A stretch of DNA of 64,000 nt from Archangium violaceum. Its GTDB lineage: Bacteria; Myxococcota; Myxococcia; Myxococcales; Myxococcaceae. Under the pieces are notes generated by a model, which saw only the letters and a list, made by a program, of their open reading frames with translations, was not told the origin of the DNA and ran no database searches. The DNA lies in NCBI RefSeq assembly GCF_016859125.1, contig NZ_CP069338.1:4837501-4901500 (forward strand), read 5' to 3'. Position numbers and translations under genes: made by a program. This document shows, piece after piece, positions 16,201 through 24,110 of this stretch (its first letter is position 1; every line of letters begins with the position of its first letter).

Positions 16201-17993
16201 CCAGTGCGGAGGTGTACGACCCGGGCTCAGGAATGTGGAGTCCCACGGGCGCGCTGGCCATAGCCCGCTACAGTCACACGGCGACGCTGTTGCCCTCGGG
16301 CAAGGTGCTGATCTCCGGAGGCTGGGGCTTGCTAGGTGACGAACTCGCGAGCGCGGAGGTGTACGATTCGAGCACGGGGGCGTGGAGTACTACGTACCCG
16401 CTGGTCATGGCCCGCTACAGTCACACGGCGACACTGTTGCCCTCGGGCAAGGTGTTGGTTACTGGAGGCGCCAACCAAGGCAATGATTCCCTCGCCAGCA
16501 CGGAGGTGTACGAAGACACGGAAACTCGCCAGGAGTGGCGCCCCGTCATCACCCCACCCGCCGAGCAACAACGAGGTGGAATATTTTGCATAACTGGGAG
16601 CCGCTTGCGAGGTCTATCGGAGGCAAGCAGCGGTAACGCTCAGAGTTCCGCTACGAATCTTCCTCTGGTCAGCCTGTTGTCACTGGAAAGTGGAGCGCTG
16701 ACACATGTGACGCCTTTAGCCTCGTTCTCCGATACGATGGTAACTGTACGGGTGCCGAGCGTGCCGGACGGCTATTACATCCTTTCCGTGATATCCAATG
16801 CCATACATGGTGGGCAGTTGCTGCTTGTGACCGGGCCCCCTATGGCTGCACCCACGGTGATAGCGCCTGAGGATGAGGCCTTTGTTAACAACCCGCAGCC
16901 AATCATCCGCGGCATGGCGGAGGCTGGTAGCACGGTGACGGTGTGGCTGGATGAGAAGGAAGTGCTAGGGACTGGCATCGTTGTGGATGCCTCGGGCAAC
17001 TGGAGTTTTACCCCAGTCGCCGCGCTGTCTCAGGGCGACTACCAAGTCAAGGCCACCGCCATGAATGCGGTGGGCAACGTTAGCGCTCAATCGGAGCCCC
17101 GCCGCTTTACTGTGGACACGGAGGCGCCGTCGGCGCCCACGGTGACCGATCCTAAGGGGGGCGCCGTAGTCAACAACCCACATTCAGTCATTCGCGGCAT
17201 GGCGGAGCCAGGCTGTACAGTCAAGGTGTTTCTGGGTACAAATGAGGCGGGGTCGGTCATGGCGGATGCCACGGGAGCTTGGAACTTCACCCCAGCCACC
17301 GCGCTGCTTGAGGGGTTCAACCAGGTCAATACCACCGCCACAGATGCGGCGGAAAATGTCAGTCCTCCCTCCAACTTTCGCATATTCATGGTCGACTCTG
17401 TGGCGCCAAATGCGCCCGAGGTGACCGCGCTTGATGCCACTACCAACACCCGAAAGCCAGTCATTAGCGGCATAGCGGAGCCATACAGCAAGGTGACAAT
17501 GTGGCTGGATGGGAATGAGATAGCACCAACCCTGGCGAACGCAGCGGGGTACTGGAGTTTCACCCTGGCTTCTTCACTGAGTTTCGGACCCCACTCCATC
17601 TCCGCCACCGCGACAGATGCGGCGGGCAACATCAGTTCGTTCTCAGATGAGTATTCTTTCTTCATCCAGAGGAGCCATTACGGTTGGAGTTGCGCCACTG
17701 CGCCCGCCTCCCCTGCCGTCTGGGCCTTGCTGACACTGGTCTTGGCTTTCGGCAGGCGCCGGCTCAGGTCTCCCCCTTGGCCGGGCGCCCCCGCCCCCGC
17801 TCCTGCTCGTCGCGGGCGTGGGCCTCGCGAGCTTCCTCGGGGCGCTCGCCCAGGTAACGCTGGCGCTGCCGTACCTCCAGGCTCGCGCTGGTCATCTGGC
17901 GCAGGCGCTCGCGCAGCGCTTCCACCCCCAGACCCCACACCCGCGCGGAGCCATCGTTCAGGGCGACCGCCAGCACGTCCCCCCGAGGACTGA
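13290..17993 (+). CDS. Giant kelch-repeat surface lipoprotein with Ig-like domains
   Basis: A 1567-aa secreted protein. A signal peptide ends in a near-lipobox (LLWLAC, Cys 26). It is followed by 21 kelch-type blades of about 49 residues (core HTATLLPSGKVLVTGG, then AEVYDPGTG), a linker, and three Ig-like repeats (about 1185-1455; VIRGMAEPGCTVKVFL type). A tail HYGWSC, hydrophobic stretch and RRR resembles a C-terminal sorting/anchor signal. Such proteins are expected at the cell surface, possibly in adhesion or recognition. The frame does not stop after the RRR: it runs another 76 or so codons antisense to the CHAT gene, giving a Pro/Arg/Ala-rich tail unlike the rest. The stop has probably been lost. 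ATG 13290 has GGAGG five bases upstream. Blades 9-14 are repeated as 15-20 in an almost identical duplication. Confidence 0.85.
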   Translation: MTFASKLDAGVIAWLAMASALLWLACGEVPQGGDEDLRREGLESRALLSMADGAWLITGSMNAPRREHTATLLPDGKVLVVGGQAQAPYDVHDSAEVYDPGTGMWSPTGSLATARGNHTATLLPSGKVLVTGGRTLGFVPLSSAELYDPVTGTWRTMSGLNIGGGYNHTATLLPSGKVLVTGGTNGFSPQSITEVYDPDTGGWSIAGGLATARHSHTATLLPSGKVLVTGGWGPYGPLSSAEVYDPRTGMGRPTGSLAMPRYGHTATLLPSGKVLVTGGLTHDNAGIVIAEVYDPTTEEWSPTGILSTARGLHTATLLPSGKVLVTGGWDPSGASLPSAEVYDPKTGAWSHTGALSMARGLHTATLLLTGKVLVTGGGYASDASLASAEVYDPGREVWSPTGALAIARYSHTATLLPSGKVLVTGGWGPSDQLANAEVYDPGTGEWSPTGPLATARSWHTATLLPSGNVLVTGGWGPSGTSLASAVVYNPGTGKWSATGALATTRYRHTATLLPSGKVLVTGGVDSNGSLKLAEVYNPGTGEWSPTGALATARYNHTATLLPSGKVLVIGGAGKYGDIVASAEVYDPTTGEWSPTGALATARYSHTATLLPSGKVLVTGGWDPSGASLSSAEVYDPGIGMWSPTGTLATARYNHTATLLPSGKVLVTGGWGPSGASLPSAEVYDPGSGMWSPTGALAIARYSHTATLLPSGKVLISGGKWNLSYNLANAEVYDPGTGEWSPTGPLATARSWHTATLLPSGNVLVTGGWGPSGTSLASAVVYNPGTGKWSATGALATTRYRHTATLLPSGKVLVTGGVDSNGSLKLAEVYNPGTGEWSPTGALATARYNHTATLLPSGKVLVIGGAGKYGDIVASAEVYDPTTGEWSPTGALATARYSHTATLLPSGKVLVTGGWDPSGASLSSAEVYDPGIGMWSPTGTLATARYNHTATLLPSGKVLVTGGWGPSGASLPSAEVYDPGSGMWSPTGALAIARYSHTATLLPSGKVLISGGWGLLGDELASAEVYDSSTGAWSTTYPLVMARYSHTATLLPSGKVLVTGGANQGNDSLASTEVYEDTETRQEWRPVITPPAEQQRGGIFCITGSRLRGLSEASSGNAQSSATNLPLVSLLSLESGALTHVTPLASFSDTMVTVRVPSVPDGYYILSVISNAIHGGQLLLVTGPPMAAPTVIAPEDEAFVNNPQPIIRGMAEAGSTVTVWLDEKEVLGTGIVVDASGNWSFTPVAALSQGDYQVKATAMNAVGNVSAQSEPRRFTVDTEAPSAPTVTDPKGGAVVNNPHSVIRGMAEPGCTVKVFLGTNEAGSVMADATGAWNFTPATALLEGFNQVNTTATDAAENVSPPSNFRIFMVDSVAPNAPEVTALDATTNTRKPVISGIAEPYSKVTMWLDGNEIAPTLANAAGYWSFTLASSLSFGPHSISATATDAAGNISSFSDEYSFFIQRSHYGWSCATAPASPAVWALLTLVLAFGRRRLRSPPWPGAPAPAPARRGRGPRELPRGARPGNAGAAVPPGSRWSSGAGARAALPPPDPTPARSHRSGRPPARPPED
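14586..15442 (+). repeat. Tandem duplication, copy 1 (inside kelch gene)
   Basis: This 857-bp segment recurs 879 bp downstream with a single difference seen (T at about 14756 against C in copy 2). It covers six kelch blades and keeps the reading frame (879 = 3 x 293). Such identity, far above that between other blades, points to a recent unequal recombination. Confidence 0.9.
15465..16321 (+). repeat. Tandem duplication, copy 2 (inside kelch gene)
   Basis: This is the second copy of the segment at 14586-15442. The short stretch between the copies (15443-15464, encoding KWNLSYN) is unlike the matching part of either flank and may mark the junction. Confidence 0.9.
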
Positions 17994-20900
17994 AGGCCGC
18001 CACCGTCACGCGTTCCCCGTTACCGGCGAGCACCAGGGGCTCGCCGCTGCCATCCGCGGGCCACACCCGCACTGTTCCGTCCCCCGAGGCCGTCACCACC
18101 CGCGTGCCTCGGGGATCGAACCGCGCGGTGTGTCCTCGGAGCACGATTGCCTCCCCTGACGCCTCGGTGGACCACACCCACACCGTTTTGTCCTGGGAGG
18201 CGGTCAACACCCGCGCTCCGTCCGGGCTGAACTCCGCGCTCACCACCGCCTGCTCATGTCCCCTGAGCACCACCGGTTCACCCCGGCCGTCCGCGCGCCA
18301 GACCCGCGCCGTCCCATCATCCGAGGCCGTCACCACCCGTTCTCCCTCCGGACTGAAAGCCGCCGCCACCACCCGGCCCGTGTGTCCTCGGAGCACCACC
18401 GGCTCGCTGTAACCGTCCGCGCGCCAGACCCGCGCCGTCCCATCATCCGAGGCCGTCACCACGCGTCTCCCCTCGGGGCTGAAGGCCGCGCTCCGGAGGA
18501 ACTCCGTATGTCCTTGGAGCACCACAGGCACGCCACGGCCATCCGCGCGCCAGACCCGCGCCGTCCCATCCCATGAGGCCGTCACCACGCGCTCCCCCTC
18601 CGGGCCGAACGCCGCTGTCACCACCCGGCCCGTGTGCTCTCGGAGCACCACCGGCTCGCCTCGGCCATCCACCCGCCACACTCGCGCCGTCCCATCCACC
18701 GAGGCCGTCACCACGCGCTCCCCGTCCGGGCTGAAGGCCACCGTTCGCACCTCGGCCCCATGTCCCTTGAGCAGCACCATGTCCAAGCCACCGCTCAGCC
18801 ACCACACCACCGCCGTGCCATCCGCATGCGCGGTCGCCAGGTGCTCCCCCCGAGGGCTGAAGGCCAGGGCCTGCACCGCGCCCCCTCGGCGAGGCAGGGT
18901 GAGCGCCTGTGGCTGGGCGCGCCATCGCCATACGCGCGCACTGCCGTCCCGGGAGGCCGTCACCACGCGCTCCCCTTCCGAGCTGAAGCTCGCGGACAGC
19001 ACCTCATCCGTGTGCCCCAGCAACTCCGCGGGCGCACCGGTCCCGTCCGTACGCCGCACCCGTGCCGTCCCGTCCCGCGAGGCCGTCACCACCCACTTGC
19101 CATCCGGGCTGAAGGCCACCGAGAGCGACTCCCCGGTGTCTCCCGCCAGCCGCATCCCCTCGCCCTTTCCGTCCGCCCGCCACAGGCGCACCGTCCCATC
19201 CGCATGCGCGCTCGCCACCAGCCCTCCATCCGGGCTGAAGGCCACCGCATTGACCAGACCGGAGTCGCTCCGCCGCACGCTGGGCTCCCCCTGCCCATCC
19301 GCGCGCCACACCCGTACCGCTCCGTCCACCGAGGCCGTGGCCACCCGGCTCCCATCCGGGCTGAAGACCGCGGCCCGCACGTCGCCAGGATGGGGGAGCA
19401 CGGCCAGCTCGCCCCGCCCATCCGCGTGCCACACCCGCGCCGTCCCGTCCCGCGAGGCCGTCACCACCCGTTCGCCAGCCCTGTCGAAGGCCGCGGCCAC
19501 CACGGCCTGCTCGTGGCCCCGGAGCACCACGGGCACCCCGGTGCCATCCGCGCGCCACACCCGCGCCGTCCCATCCCGTGAGGCCGTCACCACCCGTTCC
19601 CCCTCGGGACTGAAAGCCGCCGCCACCACTTCCCCCATGTGCCCCGCGAGCAGCTCCGGGCCCGCGCCCCCCTCCACCCACCACACCCGCGCCGTCCTGT
19701 CCGCCGAGGCCGTCACCACCCGCCGCCCATCCGGGCTGAAGGCCGCGGTCAGCACCTCCCCGCCGTGCCCCTCGAGCACTCGCGGCACGCCCGTACCATC
19801 CGCGCGCCACACCCGCGCCGTCCCGTCTCGCGACGCCGTCACCACCCACCTGCCATCCGCGCTGAGCGCCGCCGCGCGCACCGGTCCCCGGTGGCCCCGC
19901 AGCACCGCCGAGGCGAGCGGCTGCTGGAGCACCTCCAACGCCGCCTGCGTCCACGCCAGGTGTTGTTCGGGCTCACGCACCTCCAGCAGCACCAGCAGGG
20001 CCGCAGTGGGGTCCTCCCTGCGCAGCTTGTCCGCCACGAGCAGCCGGGCGAAATCCCGCAGCCGCTCCTGGTGCCTGCGCTCCTCGCGTGCCAGGCGCTC
20101 CGCCCGCTCCCGGCTCGCGTCGATGAACGGGTGCACCCGCTCGTCCAGCTCGTCCGGGTGGGCCTGCTGGAGCTCCAGGGCGTCCTCCAGACGCCGGCCT
20201 CGCAGGAGGTAGTCCTCCGCATGCGCCGATTCCCGCTGGGCCTGCCAGGCCTCCGCCCCCGCGCGCAGCTCGAGTCTCTTGCGCCGTCGTGCCTGTCCGT
20301 CCCGGAGCCACTCGGCCAGGGGCAGCCAGTTGCGCAGCAGCGCCTCGTGGGCCACCTCGATGGAGACCTCGCCCCCTTCCGCCTCGCCGCCGAGCACCAG
20401 CACCCGGGCCTCCACGAGCCGCCCCAGCACGGTGTCGAAGGCGCGGCGCGCCCGCTCCTCCATGGGACGCACCTGCTCCCGCCACACGCGCTGGCCGGTG
20501 AAAGGGGCCGCCCCTTCCCGCACATCCACCAGCTCCACCAGGAGCCGACGCATCTGGTGTCGCTCCTCCTCGCTCAGCTCCAGGTACAGCCTGTCCAGCT
20601 CCTGGGCGAGCGCCCCGGCCACGCCGCCCATGGCCTGGTAGGCGCTGTGTTTGAGCCATCGTCCCTCGCGCAGCCGCCACAGCCGCTCCAGCGCATGTGC
20701 CAGCAGGGGCAGTCCGCCCGGCTGACGCTCCACCTCCTGCAGGAGCCGCTCCGTCAGCCCTTCCTCCAGCATGAGGCCCTGCTGACGCGCGGGATTCTCA
20801 ATGGCCTCGCGCAGCTCACCCGCCGTCATCTCCGGCACCAGCAGCAGGCGCTCGCCCTCAAAGAGCACCGCGTCCAGCCGGAGCCCACTCTCCGTCAGCC

Positions 20901-22470
20901 GCACCTCCGCGCAGCGCCCCAGGTAGTCCACCCGCAGCGTCGCGAGCACCACCGAGCCCCGCTCGGGCTCCCGCGAGGCCTCCCACAGCGCGCTCAGCAG
21001 CTCCATGCGCTCGCCCTCACCCAGGCGGGAGAAGGCCTCGTCCAGCGGGTCCACCACCAGGAGCCTCCGCTTGCCCGGGGTGGTCCGCGCCGAACGTGCC
21101 ACCTCCGCCGCACCGGCCTCGCCCGCGCGCACCCACGTGAGTTCCCAGCGCTCGGGGGACAGCGTCGGCAGCAGTCCCGCCCGGAGCAGTGAGGACTTGC
21201 CGCTCCCGGAGGCGCCGGCGATGACCTGGAAGGCGGGGAACCGCCCCTCGGCGGCGGCCTCCACCCGCTGGAGCAGCGTCTGGCGGAGCGGCTCGCGGCC
21301 GAAGTAGCGCCGGTGGTCCTCCGGCTCGAAGGGCCGCAGGCCGCGGTAGGGCGGGAAGATGAAGGGGCGCAGGTCCGGCCCGTCCCCGGCGCGAGCGTAG
21401 AGCTGGAGCGAGGCCCCATCCATTCGAGCCCCCTCGAGCCGCAGTGCCTTGCGCGCCTCGGCCAGCGCCTGCTCCAGCGAGGTGTGGCGCCCGAGCAGCT
21501 CGCCATAGAGTGTGCGGGTGAGGGTGACGGAGCCCCCCGTGGAGAGTGGCAGCCGGGAGGCGACCACCGAGGCGAGGCCCGCGCGGTGGAGCTCGCGGGC
21601 CGGGCTGCCCAGGTGGTTGCCCGGGAGCCCCGCGTCGCCACCCCGGCAGGCGCACAGCACCACCATGCGGATGCGCTCGGCGTGCGGCTCGAGCGCGGCA
21701 CGGAGCGCGGCGGCGTCCACCACGTGCGGCTCCCCATCCATCCACGGGGAGCTCCAGGCGAGGCCATACGCCCCGGGCTCCGAGGGGGCGCCATGGCACA
21801 GCAGGTGGAGCGCGGCGATGGGCTCCTCACAGGCGCGCAGGGCCCGCTCGAGCGAGGCGATGCTCACCTGGGGGAGCACGTCGCGGCCCGGGTCGAAGTC
21901 ATACCCGGCGCGGGCGCAGGCCTGGGCGAGGGCGCGCTGGTGCGCCGCGGCGGGCACGTCCCCGGCCCAGGCGAAGAGGATGCGGCCTCCGGCGGGTGAA
22001 GGGGAGGCGGGTGGGTGGAAGCTCCGCGTCCCTGGCCGTTCGTAGCAAAGGGTGCAGCCCTCGAGGTCGCTCAGCGCCTGGCCGGTGGGCTCCAGCGTGA
22101 GCAGCTCCCAGGGGAGCACGCACAACTCGGCGGGCTCCAGACGCAGGGTGAGCCGCACCGGCCGGTGGGCCTCCAAGGCCTGCCACAGCCGTTGCTCGTC
22201 CTCGGCCCAACCCAGTGGCGCGAGGAAGGCGCGCAGCAGCTCGCCGAGCCGCTGGGCGGCGTTGGGGCTGGGGTGGCTGGAGCCCAGGCTGGCCAGGTCC
22301 TCCAGGGCACGCTCCCAGGGAAAGGAGGCGCGCACGGAGGTCCCCTCCTCGCGCAGGCGCAGGTAGTCCCGCGGCTGGAAGAGGAAGCGGTCGGTGTCTC
22401 GCGTGCGCTCGCCGGAGACGAGGTGGAGGGTGAGCTCCAGCGGGCTGGGGGCCACGGAGTGCTCGCTCAC
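17764..22470 (-). CDS. CHAT protease - STAND NTPase - WD40 protein
   Basis: A 1568-aa signalling protein. Residues 1-370 are a CHAT (caspase-like) domain with the expected dyad: His 226 in LHLLCHGAPS and Cys 275 in VVLCACRGGDAG. A STAND-type NTPase follows (FGREPLRQTLL, Walker A GASGSGKSS at 419-427, LLVVDPLDEAF as Walker B), then a helical region to about 850. The rest is 16 WD40 blades (SPEGERVVTASRDGTARVWR type); the fifteenth is shortened. In known STAND proteins the repeats sense a trigger, the NTPase oligomerises and the effector is released; here the effector would be proteolysis. It is the last gene of a three-gene operon, 3 bp after the TIR gene, and its 3' end overlaps the convergent kelch gene by 230 bp. 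Role in defence or cell death is inferred. Confidence 0.92.
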   Translation of the reverse strand: MSEHSVAPSPLELTLHLVSGERTRDTDRFLFQPRDYLRLREEGTSVRASFPWERALEDLASLGSSHPSPNAAQRLGELLRAFLAPLGWAEDEQRLWQALEAHRPVRLTLRLEPAELCVLPWELLTLEPTGQALSDLEGCTLCYERPGTRSFHPPASPSPAGGRILFAWAGDVPAAAHQRALAQACARAGYDFDPGRDVLPQVSIASLERALRACEEPIAALHLLCHGAPSEPGAYGLAWSSPWMDGEPHVVDAAALRAALEPHAERIRMVVLCACRGGDAGLPGNHLGSPARELHRAGLASVVASRLPLSTGGSVTLTRTLYGELLGRHTSLEQALAEARKALRLEGARMDGASLQLYARAGDGPDLRPFIFPPYRGLRPFEPEDHRRYFGREPLRQTLLQRVEAAAEGRFPAFQVIAGASGSGKSSLLRAGLLPTLSPERWELTWVRAGEAGAAEVARSARTTPGKRRLLVVDPLDEAFSRLGEGERMELLSALWEASREPERGSVVLATLRVDYLGRCAEVRLTESGLRLDAVLFEGERLLLVPEMTAGELREAIENPARQQGLMLEEGLTERLLQEVERQPGGLPLLAHALERLWRLREGRWLKHSAYQAMGGVAGALAQELDRLYLELSEEERHQMRRLLVELVDVREGAAPFTGQRVWREQVRPMEERARRAFDTVLGRLVEARVLVLGGEAEGGEVSIEVAHEALLRNWLPLAEWLRDGQARRRKRLELRAGAEAWQAQRESAHAEDYLLRGRRLEDALELQQAHPDELDERVHPFIDASRERAERLAREERRHQERLRDFARLLVADKLRREDPTAALLVLLEVREPEQHLAWTQAALEVLQQPLASAVLRGHRGPVRAAALSADGRWVVTASRDGTARVWRADGTGVPRVLEGHGGEVLTAAFSPDGRRVVTASADRTARVWWVEGGAGPELLAGHMGEVVAAAFSPEGERVVTASRDGTARVWRADGTGVPVVLRGHEQAVVAAAFDRAGERVVTASRDGTARVWHADGRGELAVLPHPGDVRAAVFSPDGSRVATASVDGAVRVWRADGQGEPSVRRSDSGLVNAVAFSPDGGLVASAHADGTVRLWRADGKGEGMRLAGDTGESLSVAFSPDGKWVVTASRDGTARVRRTDGTGAPAELLGHTDEVLSASFSSEGERVVTASRDGSARVWRWRAQPQALTLPRRGGAVQALAFSPRGEHLATAHADGTAVVWWLSGGLDMVLLKGHGAEVRTVAFSPDGERVVTASVDGTARVWRVDGRGEPVVLREHTGRVVTAAFGPEGERVVTASWDGTARVWRADGRGVPVVLQGHTEFLRSAAFSPEGRRVVTASDDGTARVWRADGYSEPVVLRGHTGRVVAAAFSPEGERVVTASDDGTARVWRADGRGEPVVLRGHEQAVVSAEFSPDGARVLTASQDKTVWVWSTEASGEAIVLRGHTARFDPRGTRVVTASGDGTVRVWPADGSGEPLVLAGNGERVTVAAFSPRGDVLAVALNDGSARVWGLGVEALRERLRQMTSASLEVRQRQRYLGERPEEAREAHARDEQERGRGRPAKGET

Positions 22471-22473
22471 GGT

Positions 22474-24021
22474 TCAGCTCACGTGCAGCCGTTCACGGAA
22501 GTAGCGCCGGTACAGCTCGCAGCGCGGCAGCACGGAGGCCGCCTCCTGCCGCACCAGCCCCGCGCTCCTCAGCCGGATGAACACGCCCTCATCCGGGCAG
22601 GCGTTGCGTTGCAGCACCTCGCGCAGCCCCTCCTTGAGTTGCGGCTGGCTGCCCAGCCGGAAGAGCAGGTGGCGCAGGTGGTCTCCGAATGGCCCCCGGT
22701 CCTCCGCCGCCTGGGTGAAAAGGTCCGCCACGCGCAGGCTGCCGCTGGCCACCAGGTACAGCGCCTTGCGGATCAGGTAGGGGTGCCCTCCCAGCAGGGC
22801 GAAGAGCTCCCGCTCCTGCTTCGGTTCCAGCGGCGCGCCATGCCGCCGGTTGAGCTCCGCCACCTGTTCCGCGGTGAAGTCGCCCAACTCCACCGTCTGC
22901 CCCACGTTGAAGGGGGACTGCGTCAGGTTCTTGATGAACAGGAAGGGTTCGGTCGAGGTCACCAGGACGATGCTGAGCTTCTTCCAGACGGGCGTGGTCG
23001 GCAGCGCGCGGTTGTTGTGCCAGCTGCGCAGCATGCCGAAGAAGTCCGTGCCGAAGGGCAGCTCGAAGAGGGTCTCCACCTCGTCCAGCCCCAGCACCAG
23101 GGGGGTGTCCAGCCCGCGCAGGACATGGCCGCTCATGTACAGCCCGCAGCGCTGGCTGCTGCCAATGGGCTTCTTCCAATAGGCCTCCACCTGGTTCTCC
23201 AGCTCGAGCTGATCACTCAGGGAGCTGCAGAAGCGTTGGAAGAAGAGATCCGGGTCGGAGAAGGTCGGGGTGTCGAACTCCTGGAACGAGAGGTAGGCCA
23301 CGCGCTTGCCGGCCTCGAGCGCGGCGGCCATGCCCCGCATGAGCAGCGAGCTCTTGCCCATCTGCCGCGCGCCCTTGATGGTGACGGTGGTGCCCTGCTT
23401 CTGTGAGACGGCCCTCGTCACCGCGGTATCGGCGTCCCGCACCACATAGAAGGCCGACTGCGTGTCCATGGCCCCCTCGAGGGTTGCATCCAGCTCGAGC
23501 GGTGCTGACGGCAGGGGGGGCGACAGGGCGGACGCGGCGGACTCGGACGGCGCCGTGGCCCGGGGGAGGTTCGGGGCCGCCGGTGCGGTTCCAGCTCCAG
23601 CCAGCGAGCCTCCGCTCATGGCCCTGGCGAACTGCTCGAGCAGACGCGGGGTGTCCTCCGGCCCTTCCCATAGGGCCCAGTTGATGGGACTGAGGTATCC
23701 GTTCAGGGGAGGGGGGAGGCGCTCGTGGTACGCGACCCGGACGGGGAGCAGGACCGGGCGGCCCCGCTGCGACTGCAGCCGGTGCGCCAGTTCGATCTCC
23801 GTCAGGGCCACCTCGCTGTTGACGGAGAACGGGGACAGCAGCGCGATGAAGAAGTCCGCCTGGCGGATCTCCGCATCGATGCGCTCCACCCACTTCTCGC
23901 CCACCAGCATGGAGGTATCGATGAAGACCTCGTGGGAGACCTTGAGCGCCTTGTAGAGGGCCTGGGCGAGGTCCTGATCCGGCGTGACATCGCGCTTGTA
24001 GCTGATGAAGACACGGGCCAT
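22474..24021 (-). CDS. TIR domain - AAA ATPase (AAA_35-like) protein
   Basis: A 515-aa cytoplasmic protein. Residues 1-140 are a TIR domain (MARVFISYKRD start, FIDTSMLVGEKW, SEVALTEIELAHRL, where Glu 75 or 77 would be the NAD-cleaving residue). A Ser/Ala/Pro linker leads to an AAA_35-type ATPase with Walker A GARQMGKSSLL near 222 and Walker B LVLGLDEVE near 312, and a winged-helix-like tail to residue 515. Bacterial TIR domains often cleave NAD once activated; others only signal. No repeat sensor is present, so it may be switched on by its neighbours. ATG 24021 starts exactly at the TIR domain; an upstream in-frame start would only add an Arg-rich stretch. It lies 89 bp after the AAA-WD40 gene and 3 bp before the CHAT gene, so they are probably one operon. 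Confidence 0.9.
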   Translation of the reverse strand: MARVFISYKRDVTPDQDLAQALYKALKVSHEVFIDTSMLVGEKWVERIDAEIRQADFFIALLSPFSVNSEVALTEIELAHRLQSQRGRPVLLPVRVAYHERLPPPLNGYLSPINWALWEGPEDTPRLLEQFARAMSGGSLAGAGTAPAAPNLPRATAPSESAASALSPPLPSAPLELDATLEGAMDTQSAFYVVRDADTAVTRAVSQKQGTTVTIKGARQMGKSSLLMRGMAAALEAGKRVAYLSFQEFDTPTFSDPDLFFQRFCSSLSDQLELENQVEAYWKKPIGSSQRCGLYMSGHVLRGLDTPLVLGLDEVETLFELPFGTDFFGMLRSWHNNRALPTTPVWKKLSIVLVTSTEPFLFIKNLTQSPFNVGQTVELGDFTAEQVAELNRRHGAPLEPKQERELFALLGGHPYLIRKALYLVASGSLRVADLFTQAAEDRGPFGDHLRHLLFRLGSQPQLKEGLREVLQRNACPDEGVFIRLRSAGLVRQEAASVLPRCELYRRYFRERLHVS

Positions 24022-24110
24022 GGGTCTCTCTCGTGTTATCTCACCGCGGTTCGTGCGGGTCCTCGCCCGCGCCATTCTTCACGGGGCCTCGTACCCGAGT
24101 CGTATCGGAA

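Noticed and set aside
13470-16560. CRISPR-like periodic repeats
   Set aside because: The period of about 147 bp follows the kelch blade and keeps the reading frame. There are no spacers or short palindromic repeats.
18632-20212. A 526-codon open frame on the plus strand opposite the WD40 region
   Set aside because: It is the reverse of a repeated GC-rich coding region, has Pro/Ser/Arg-rich low-complexity content and no start signal.
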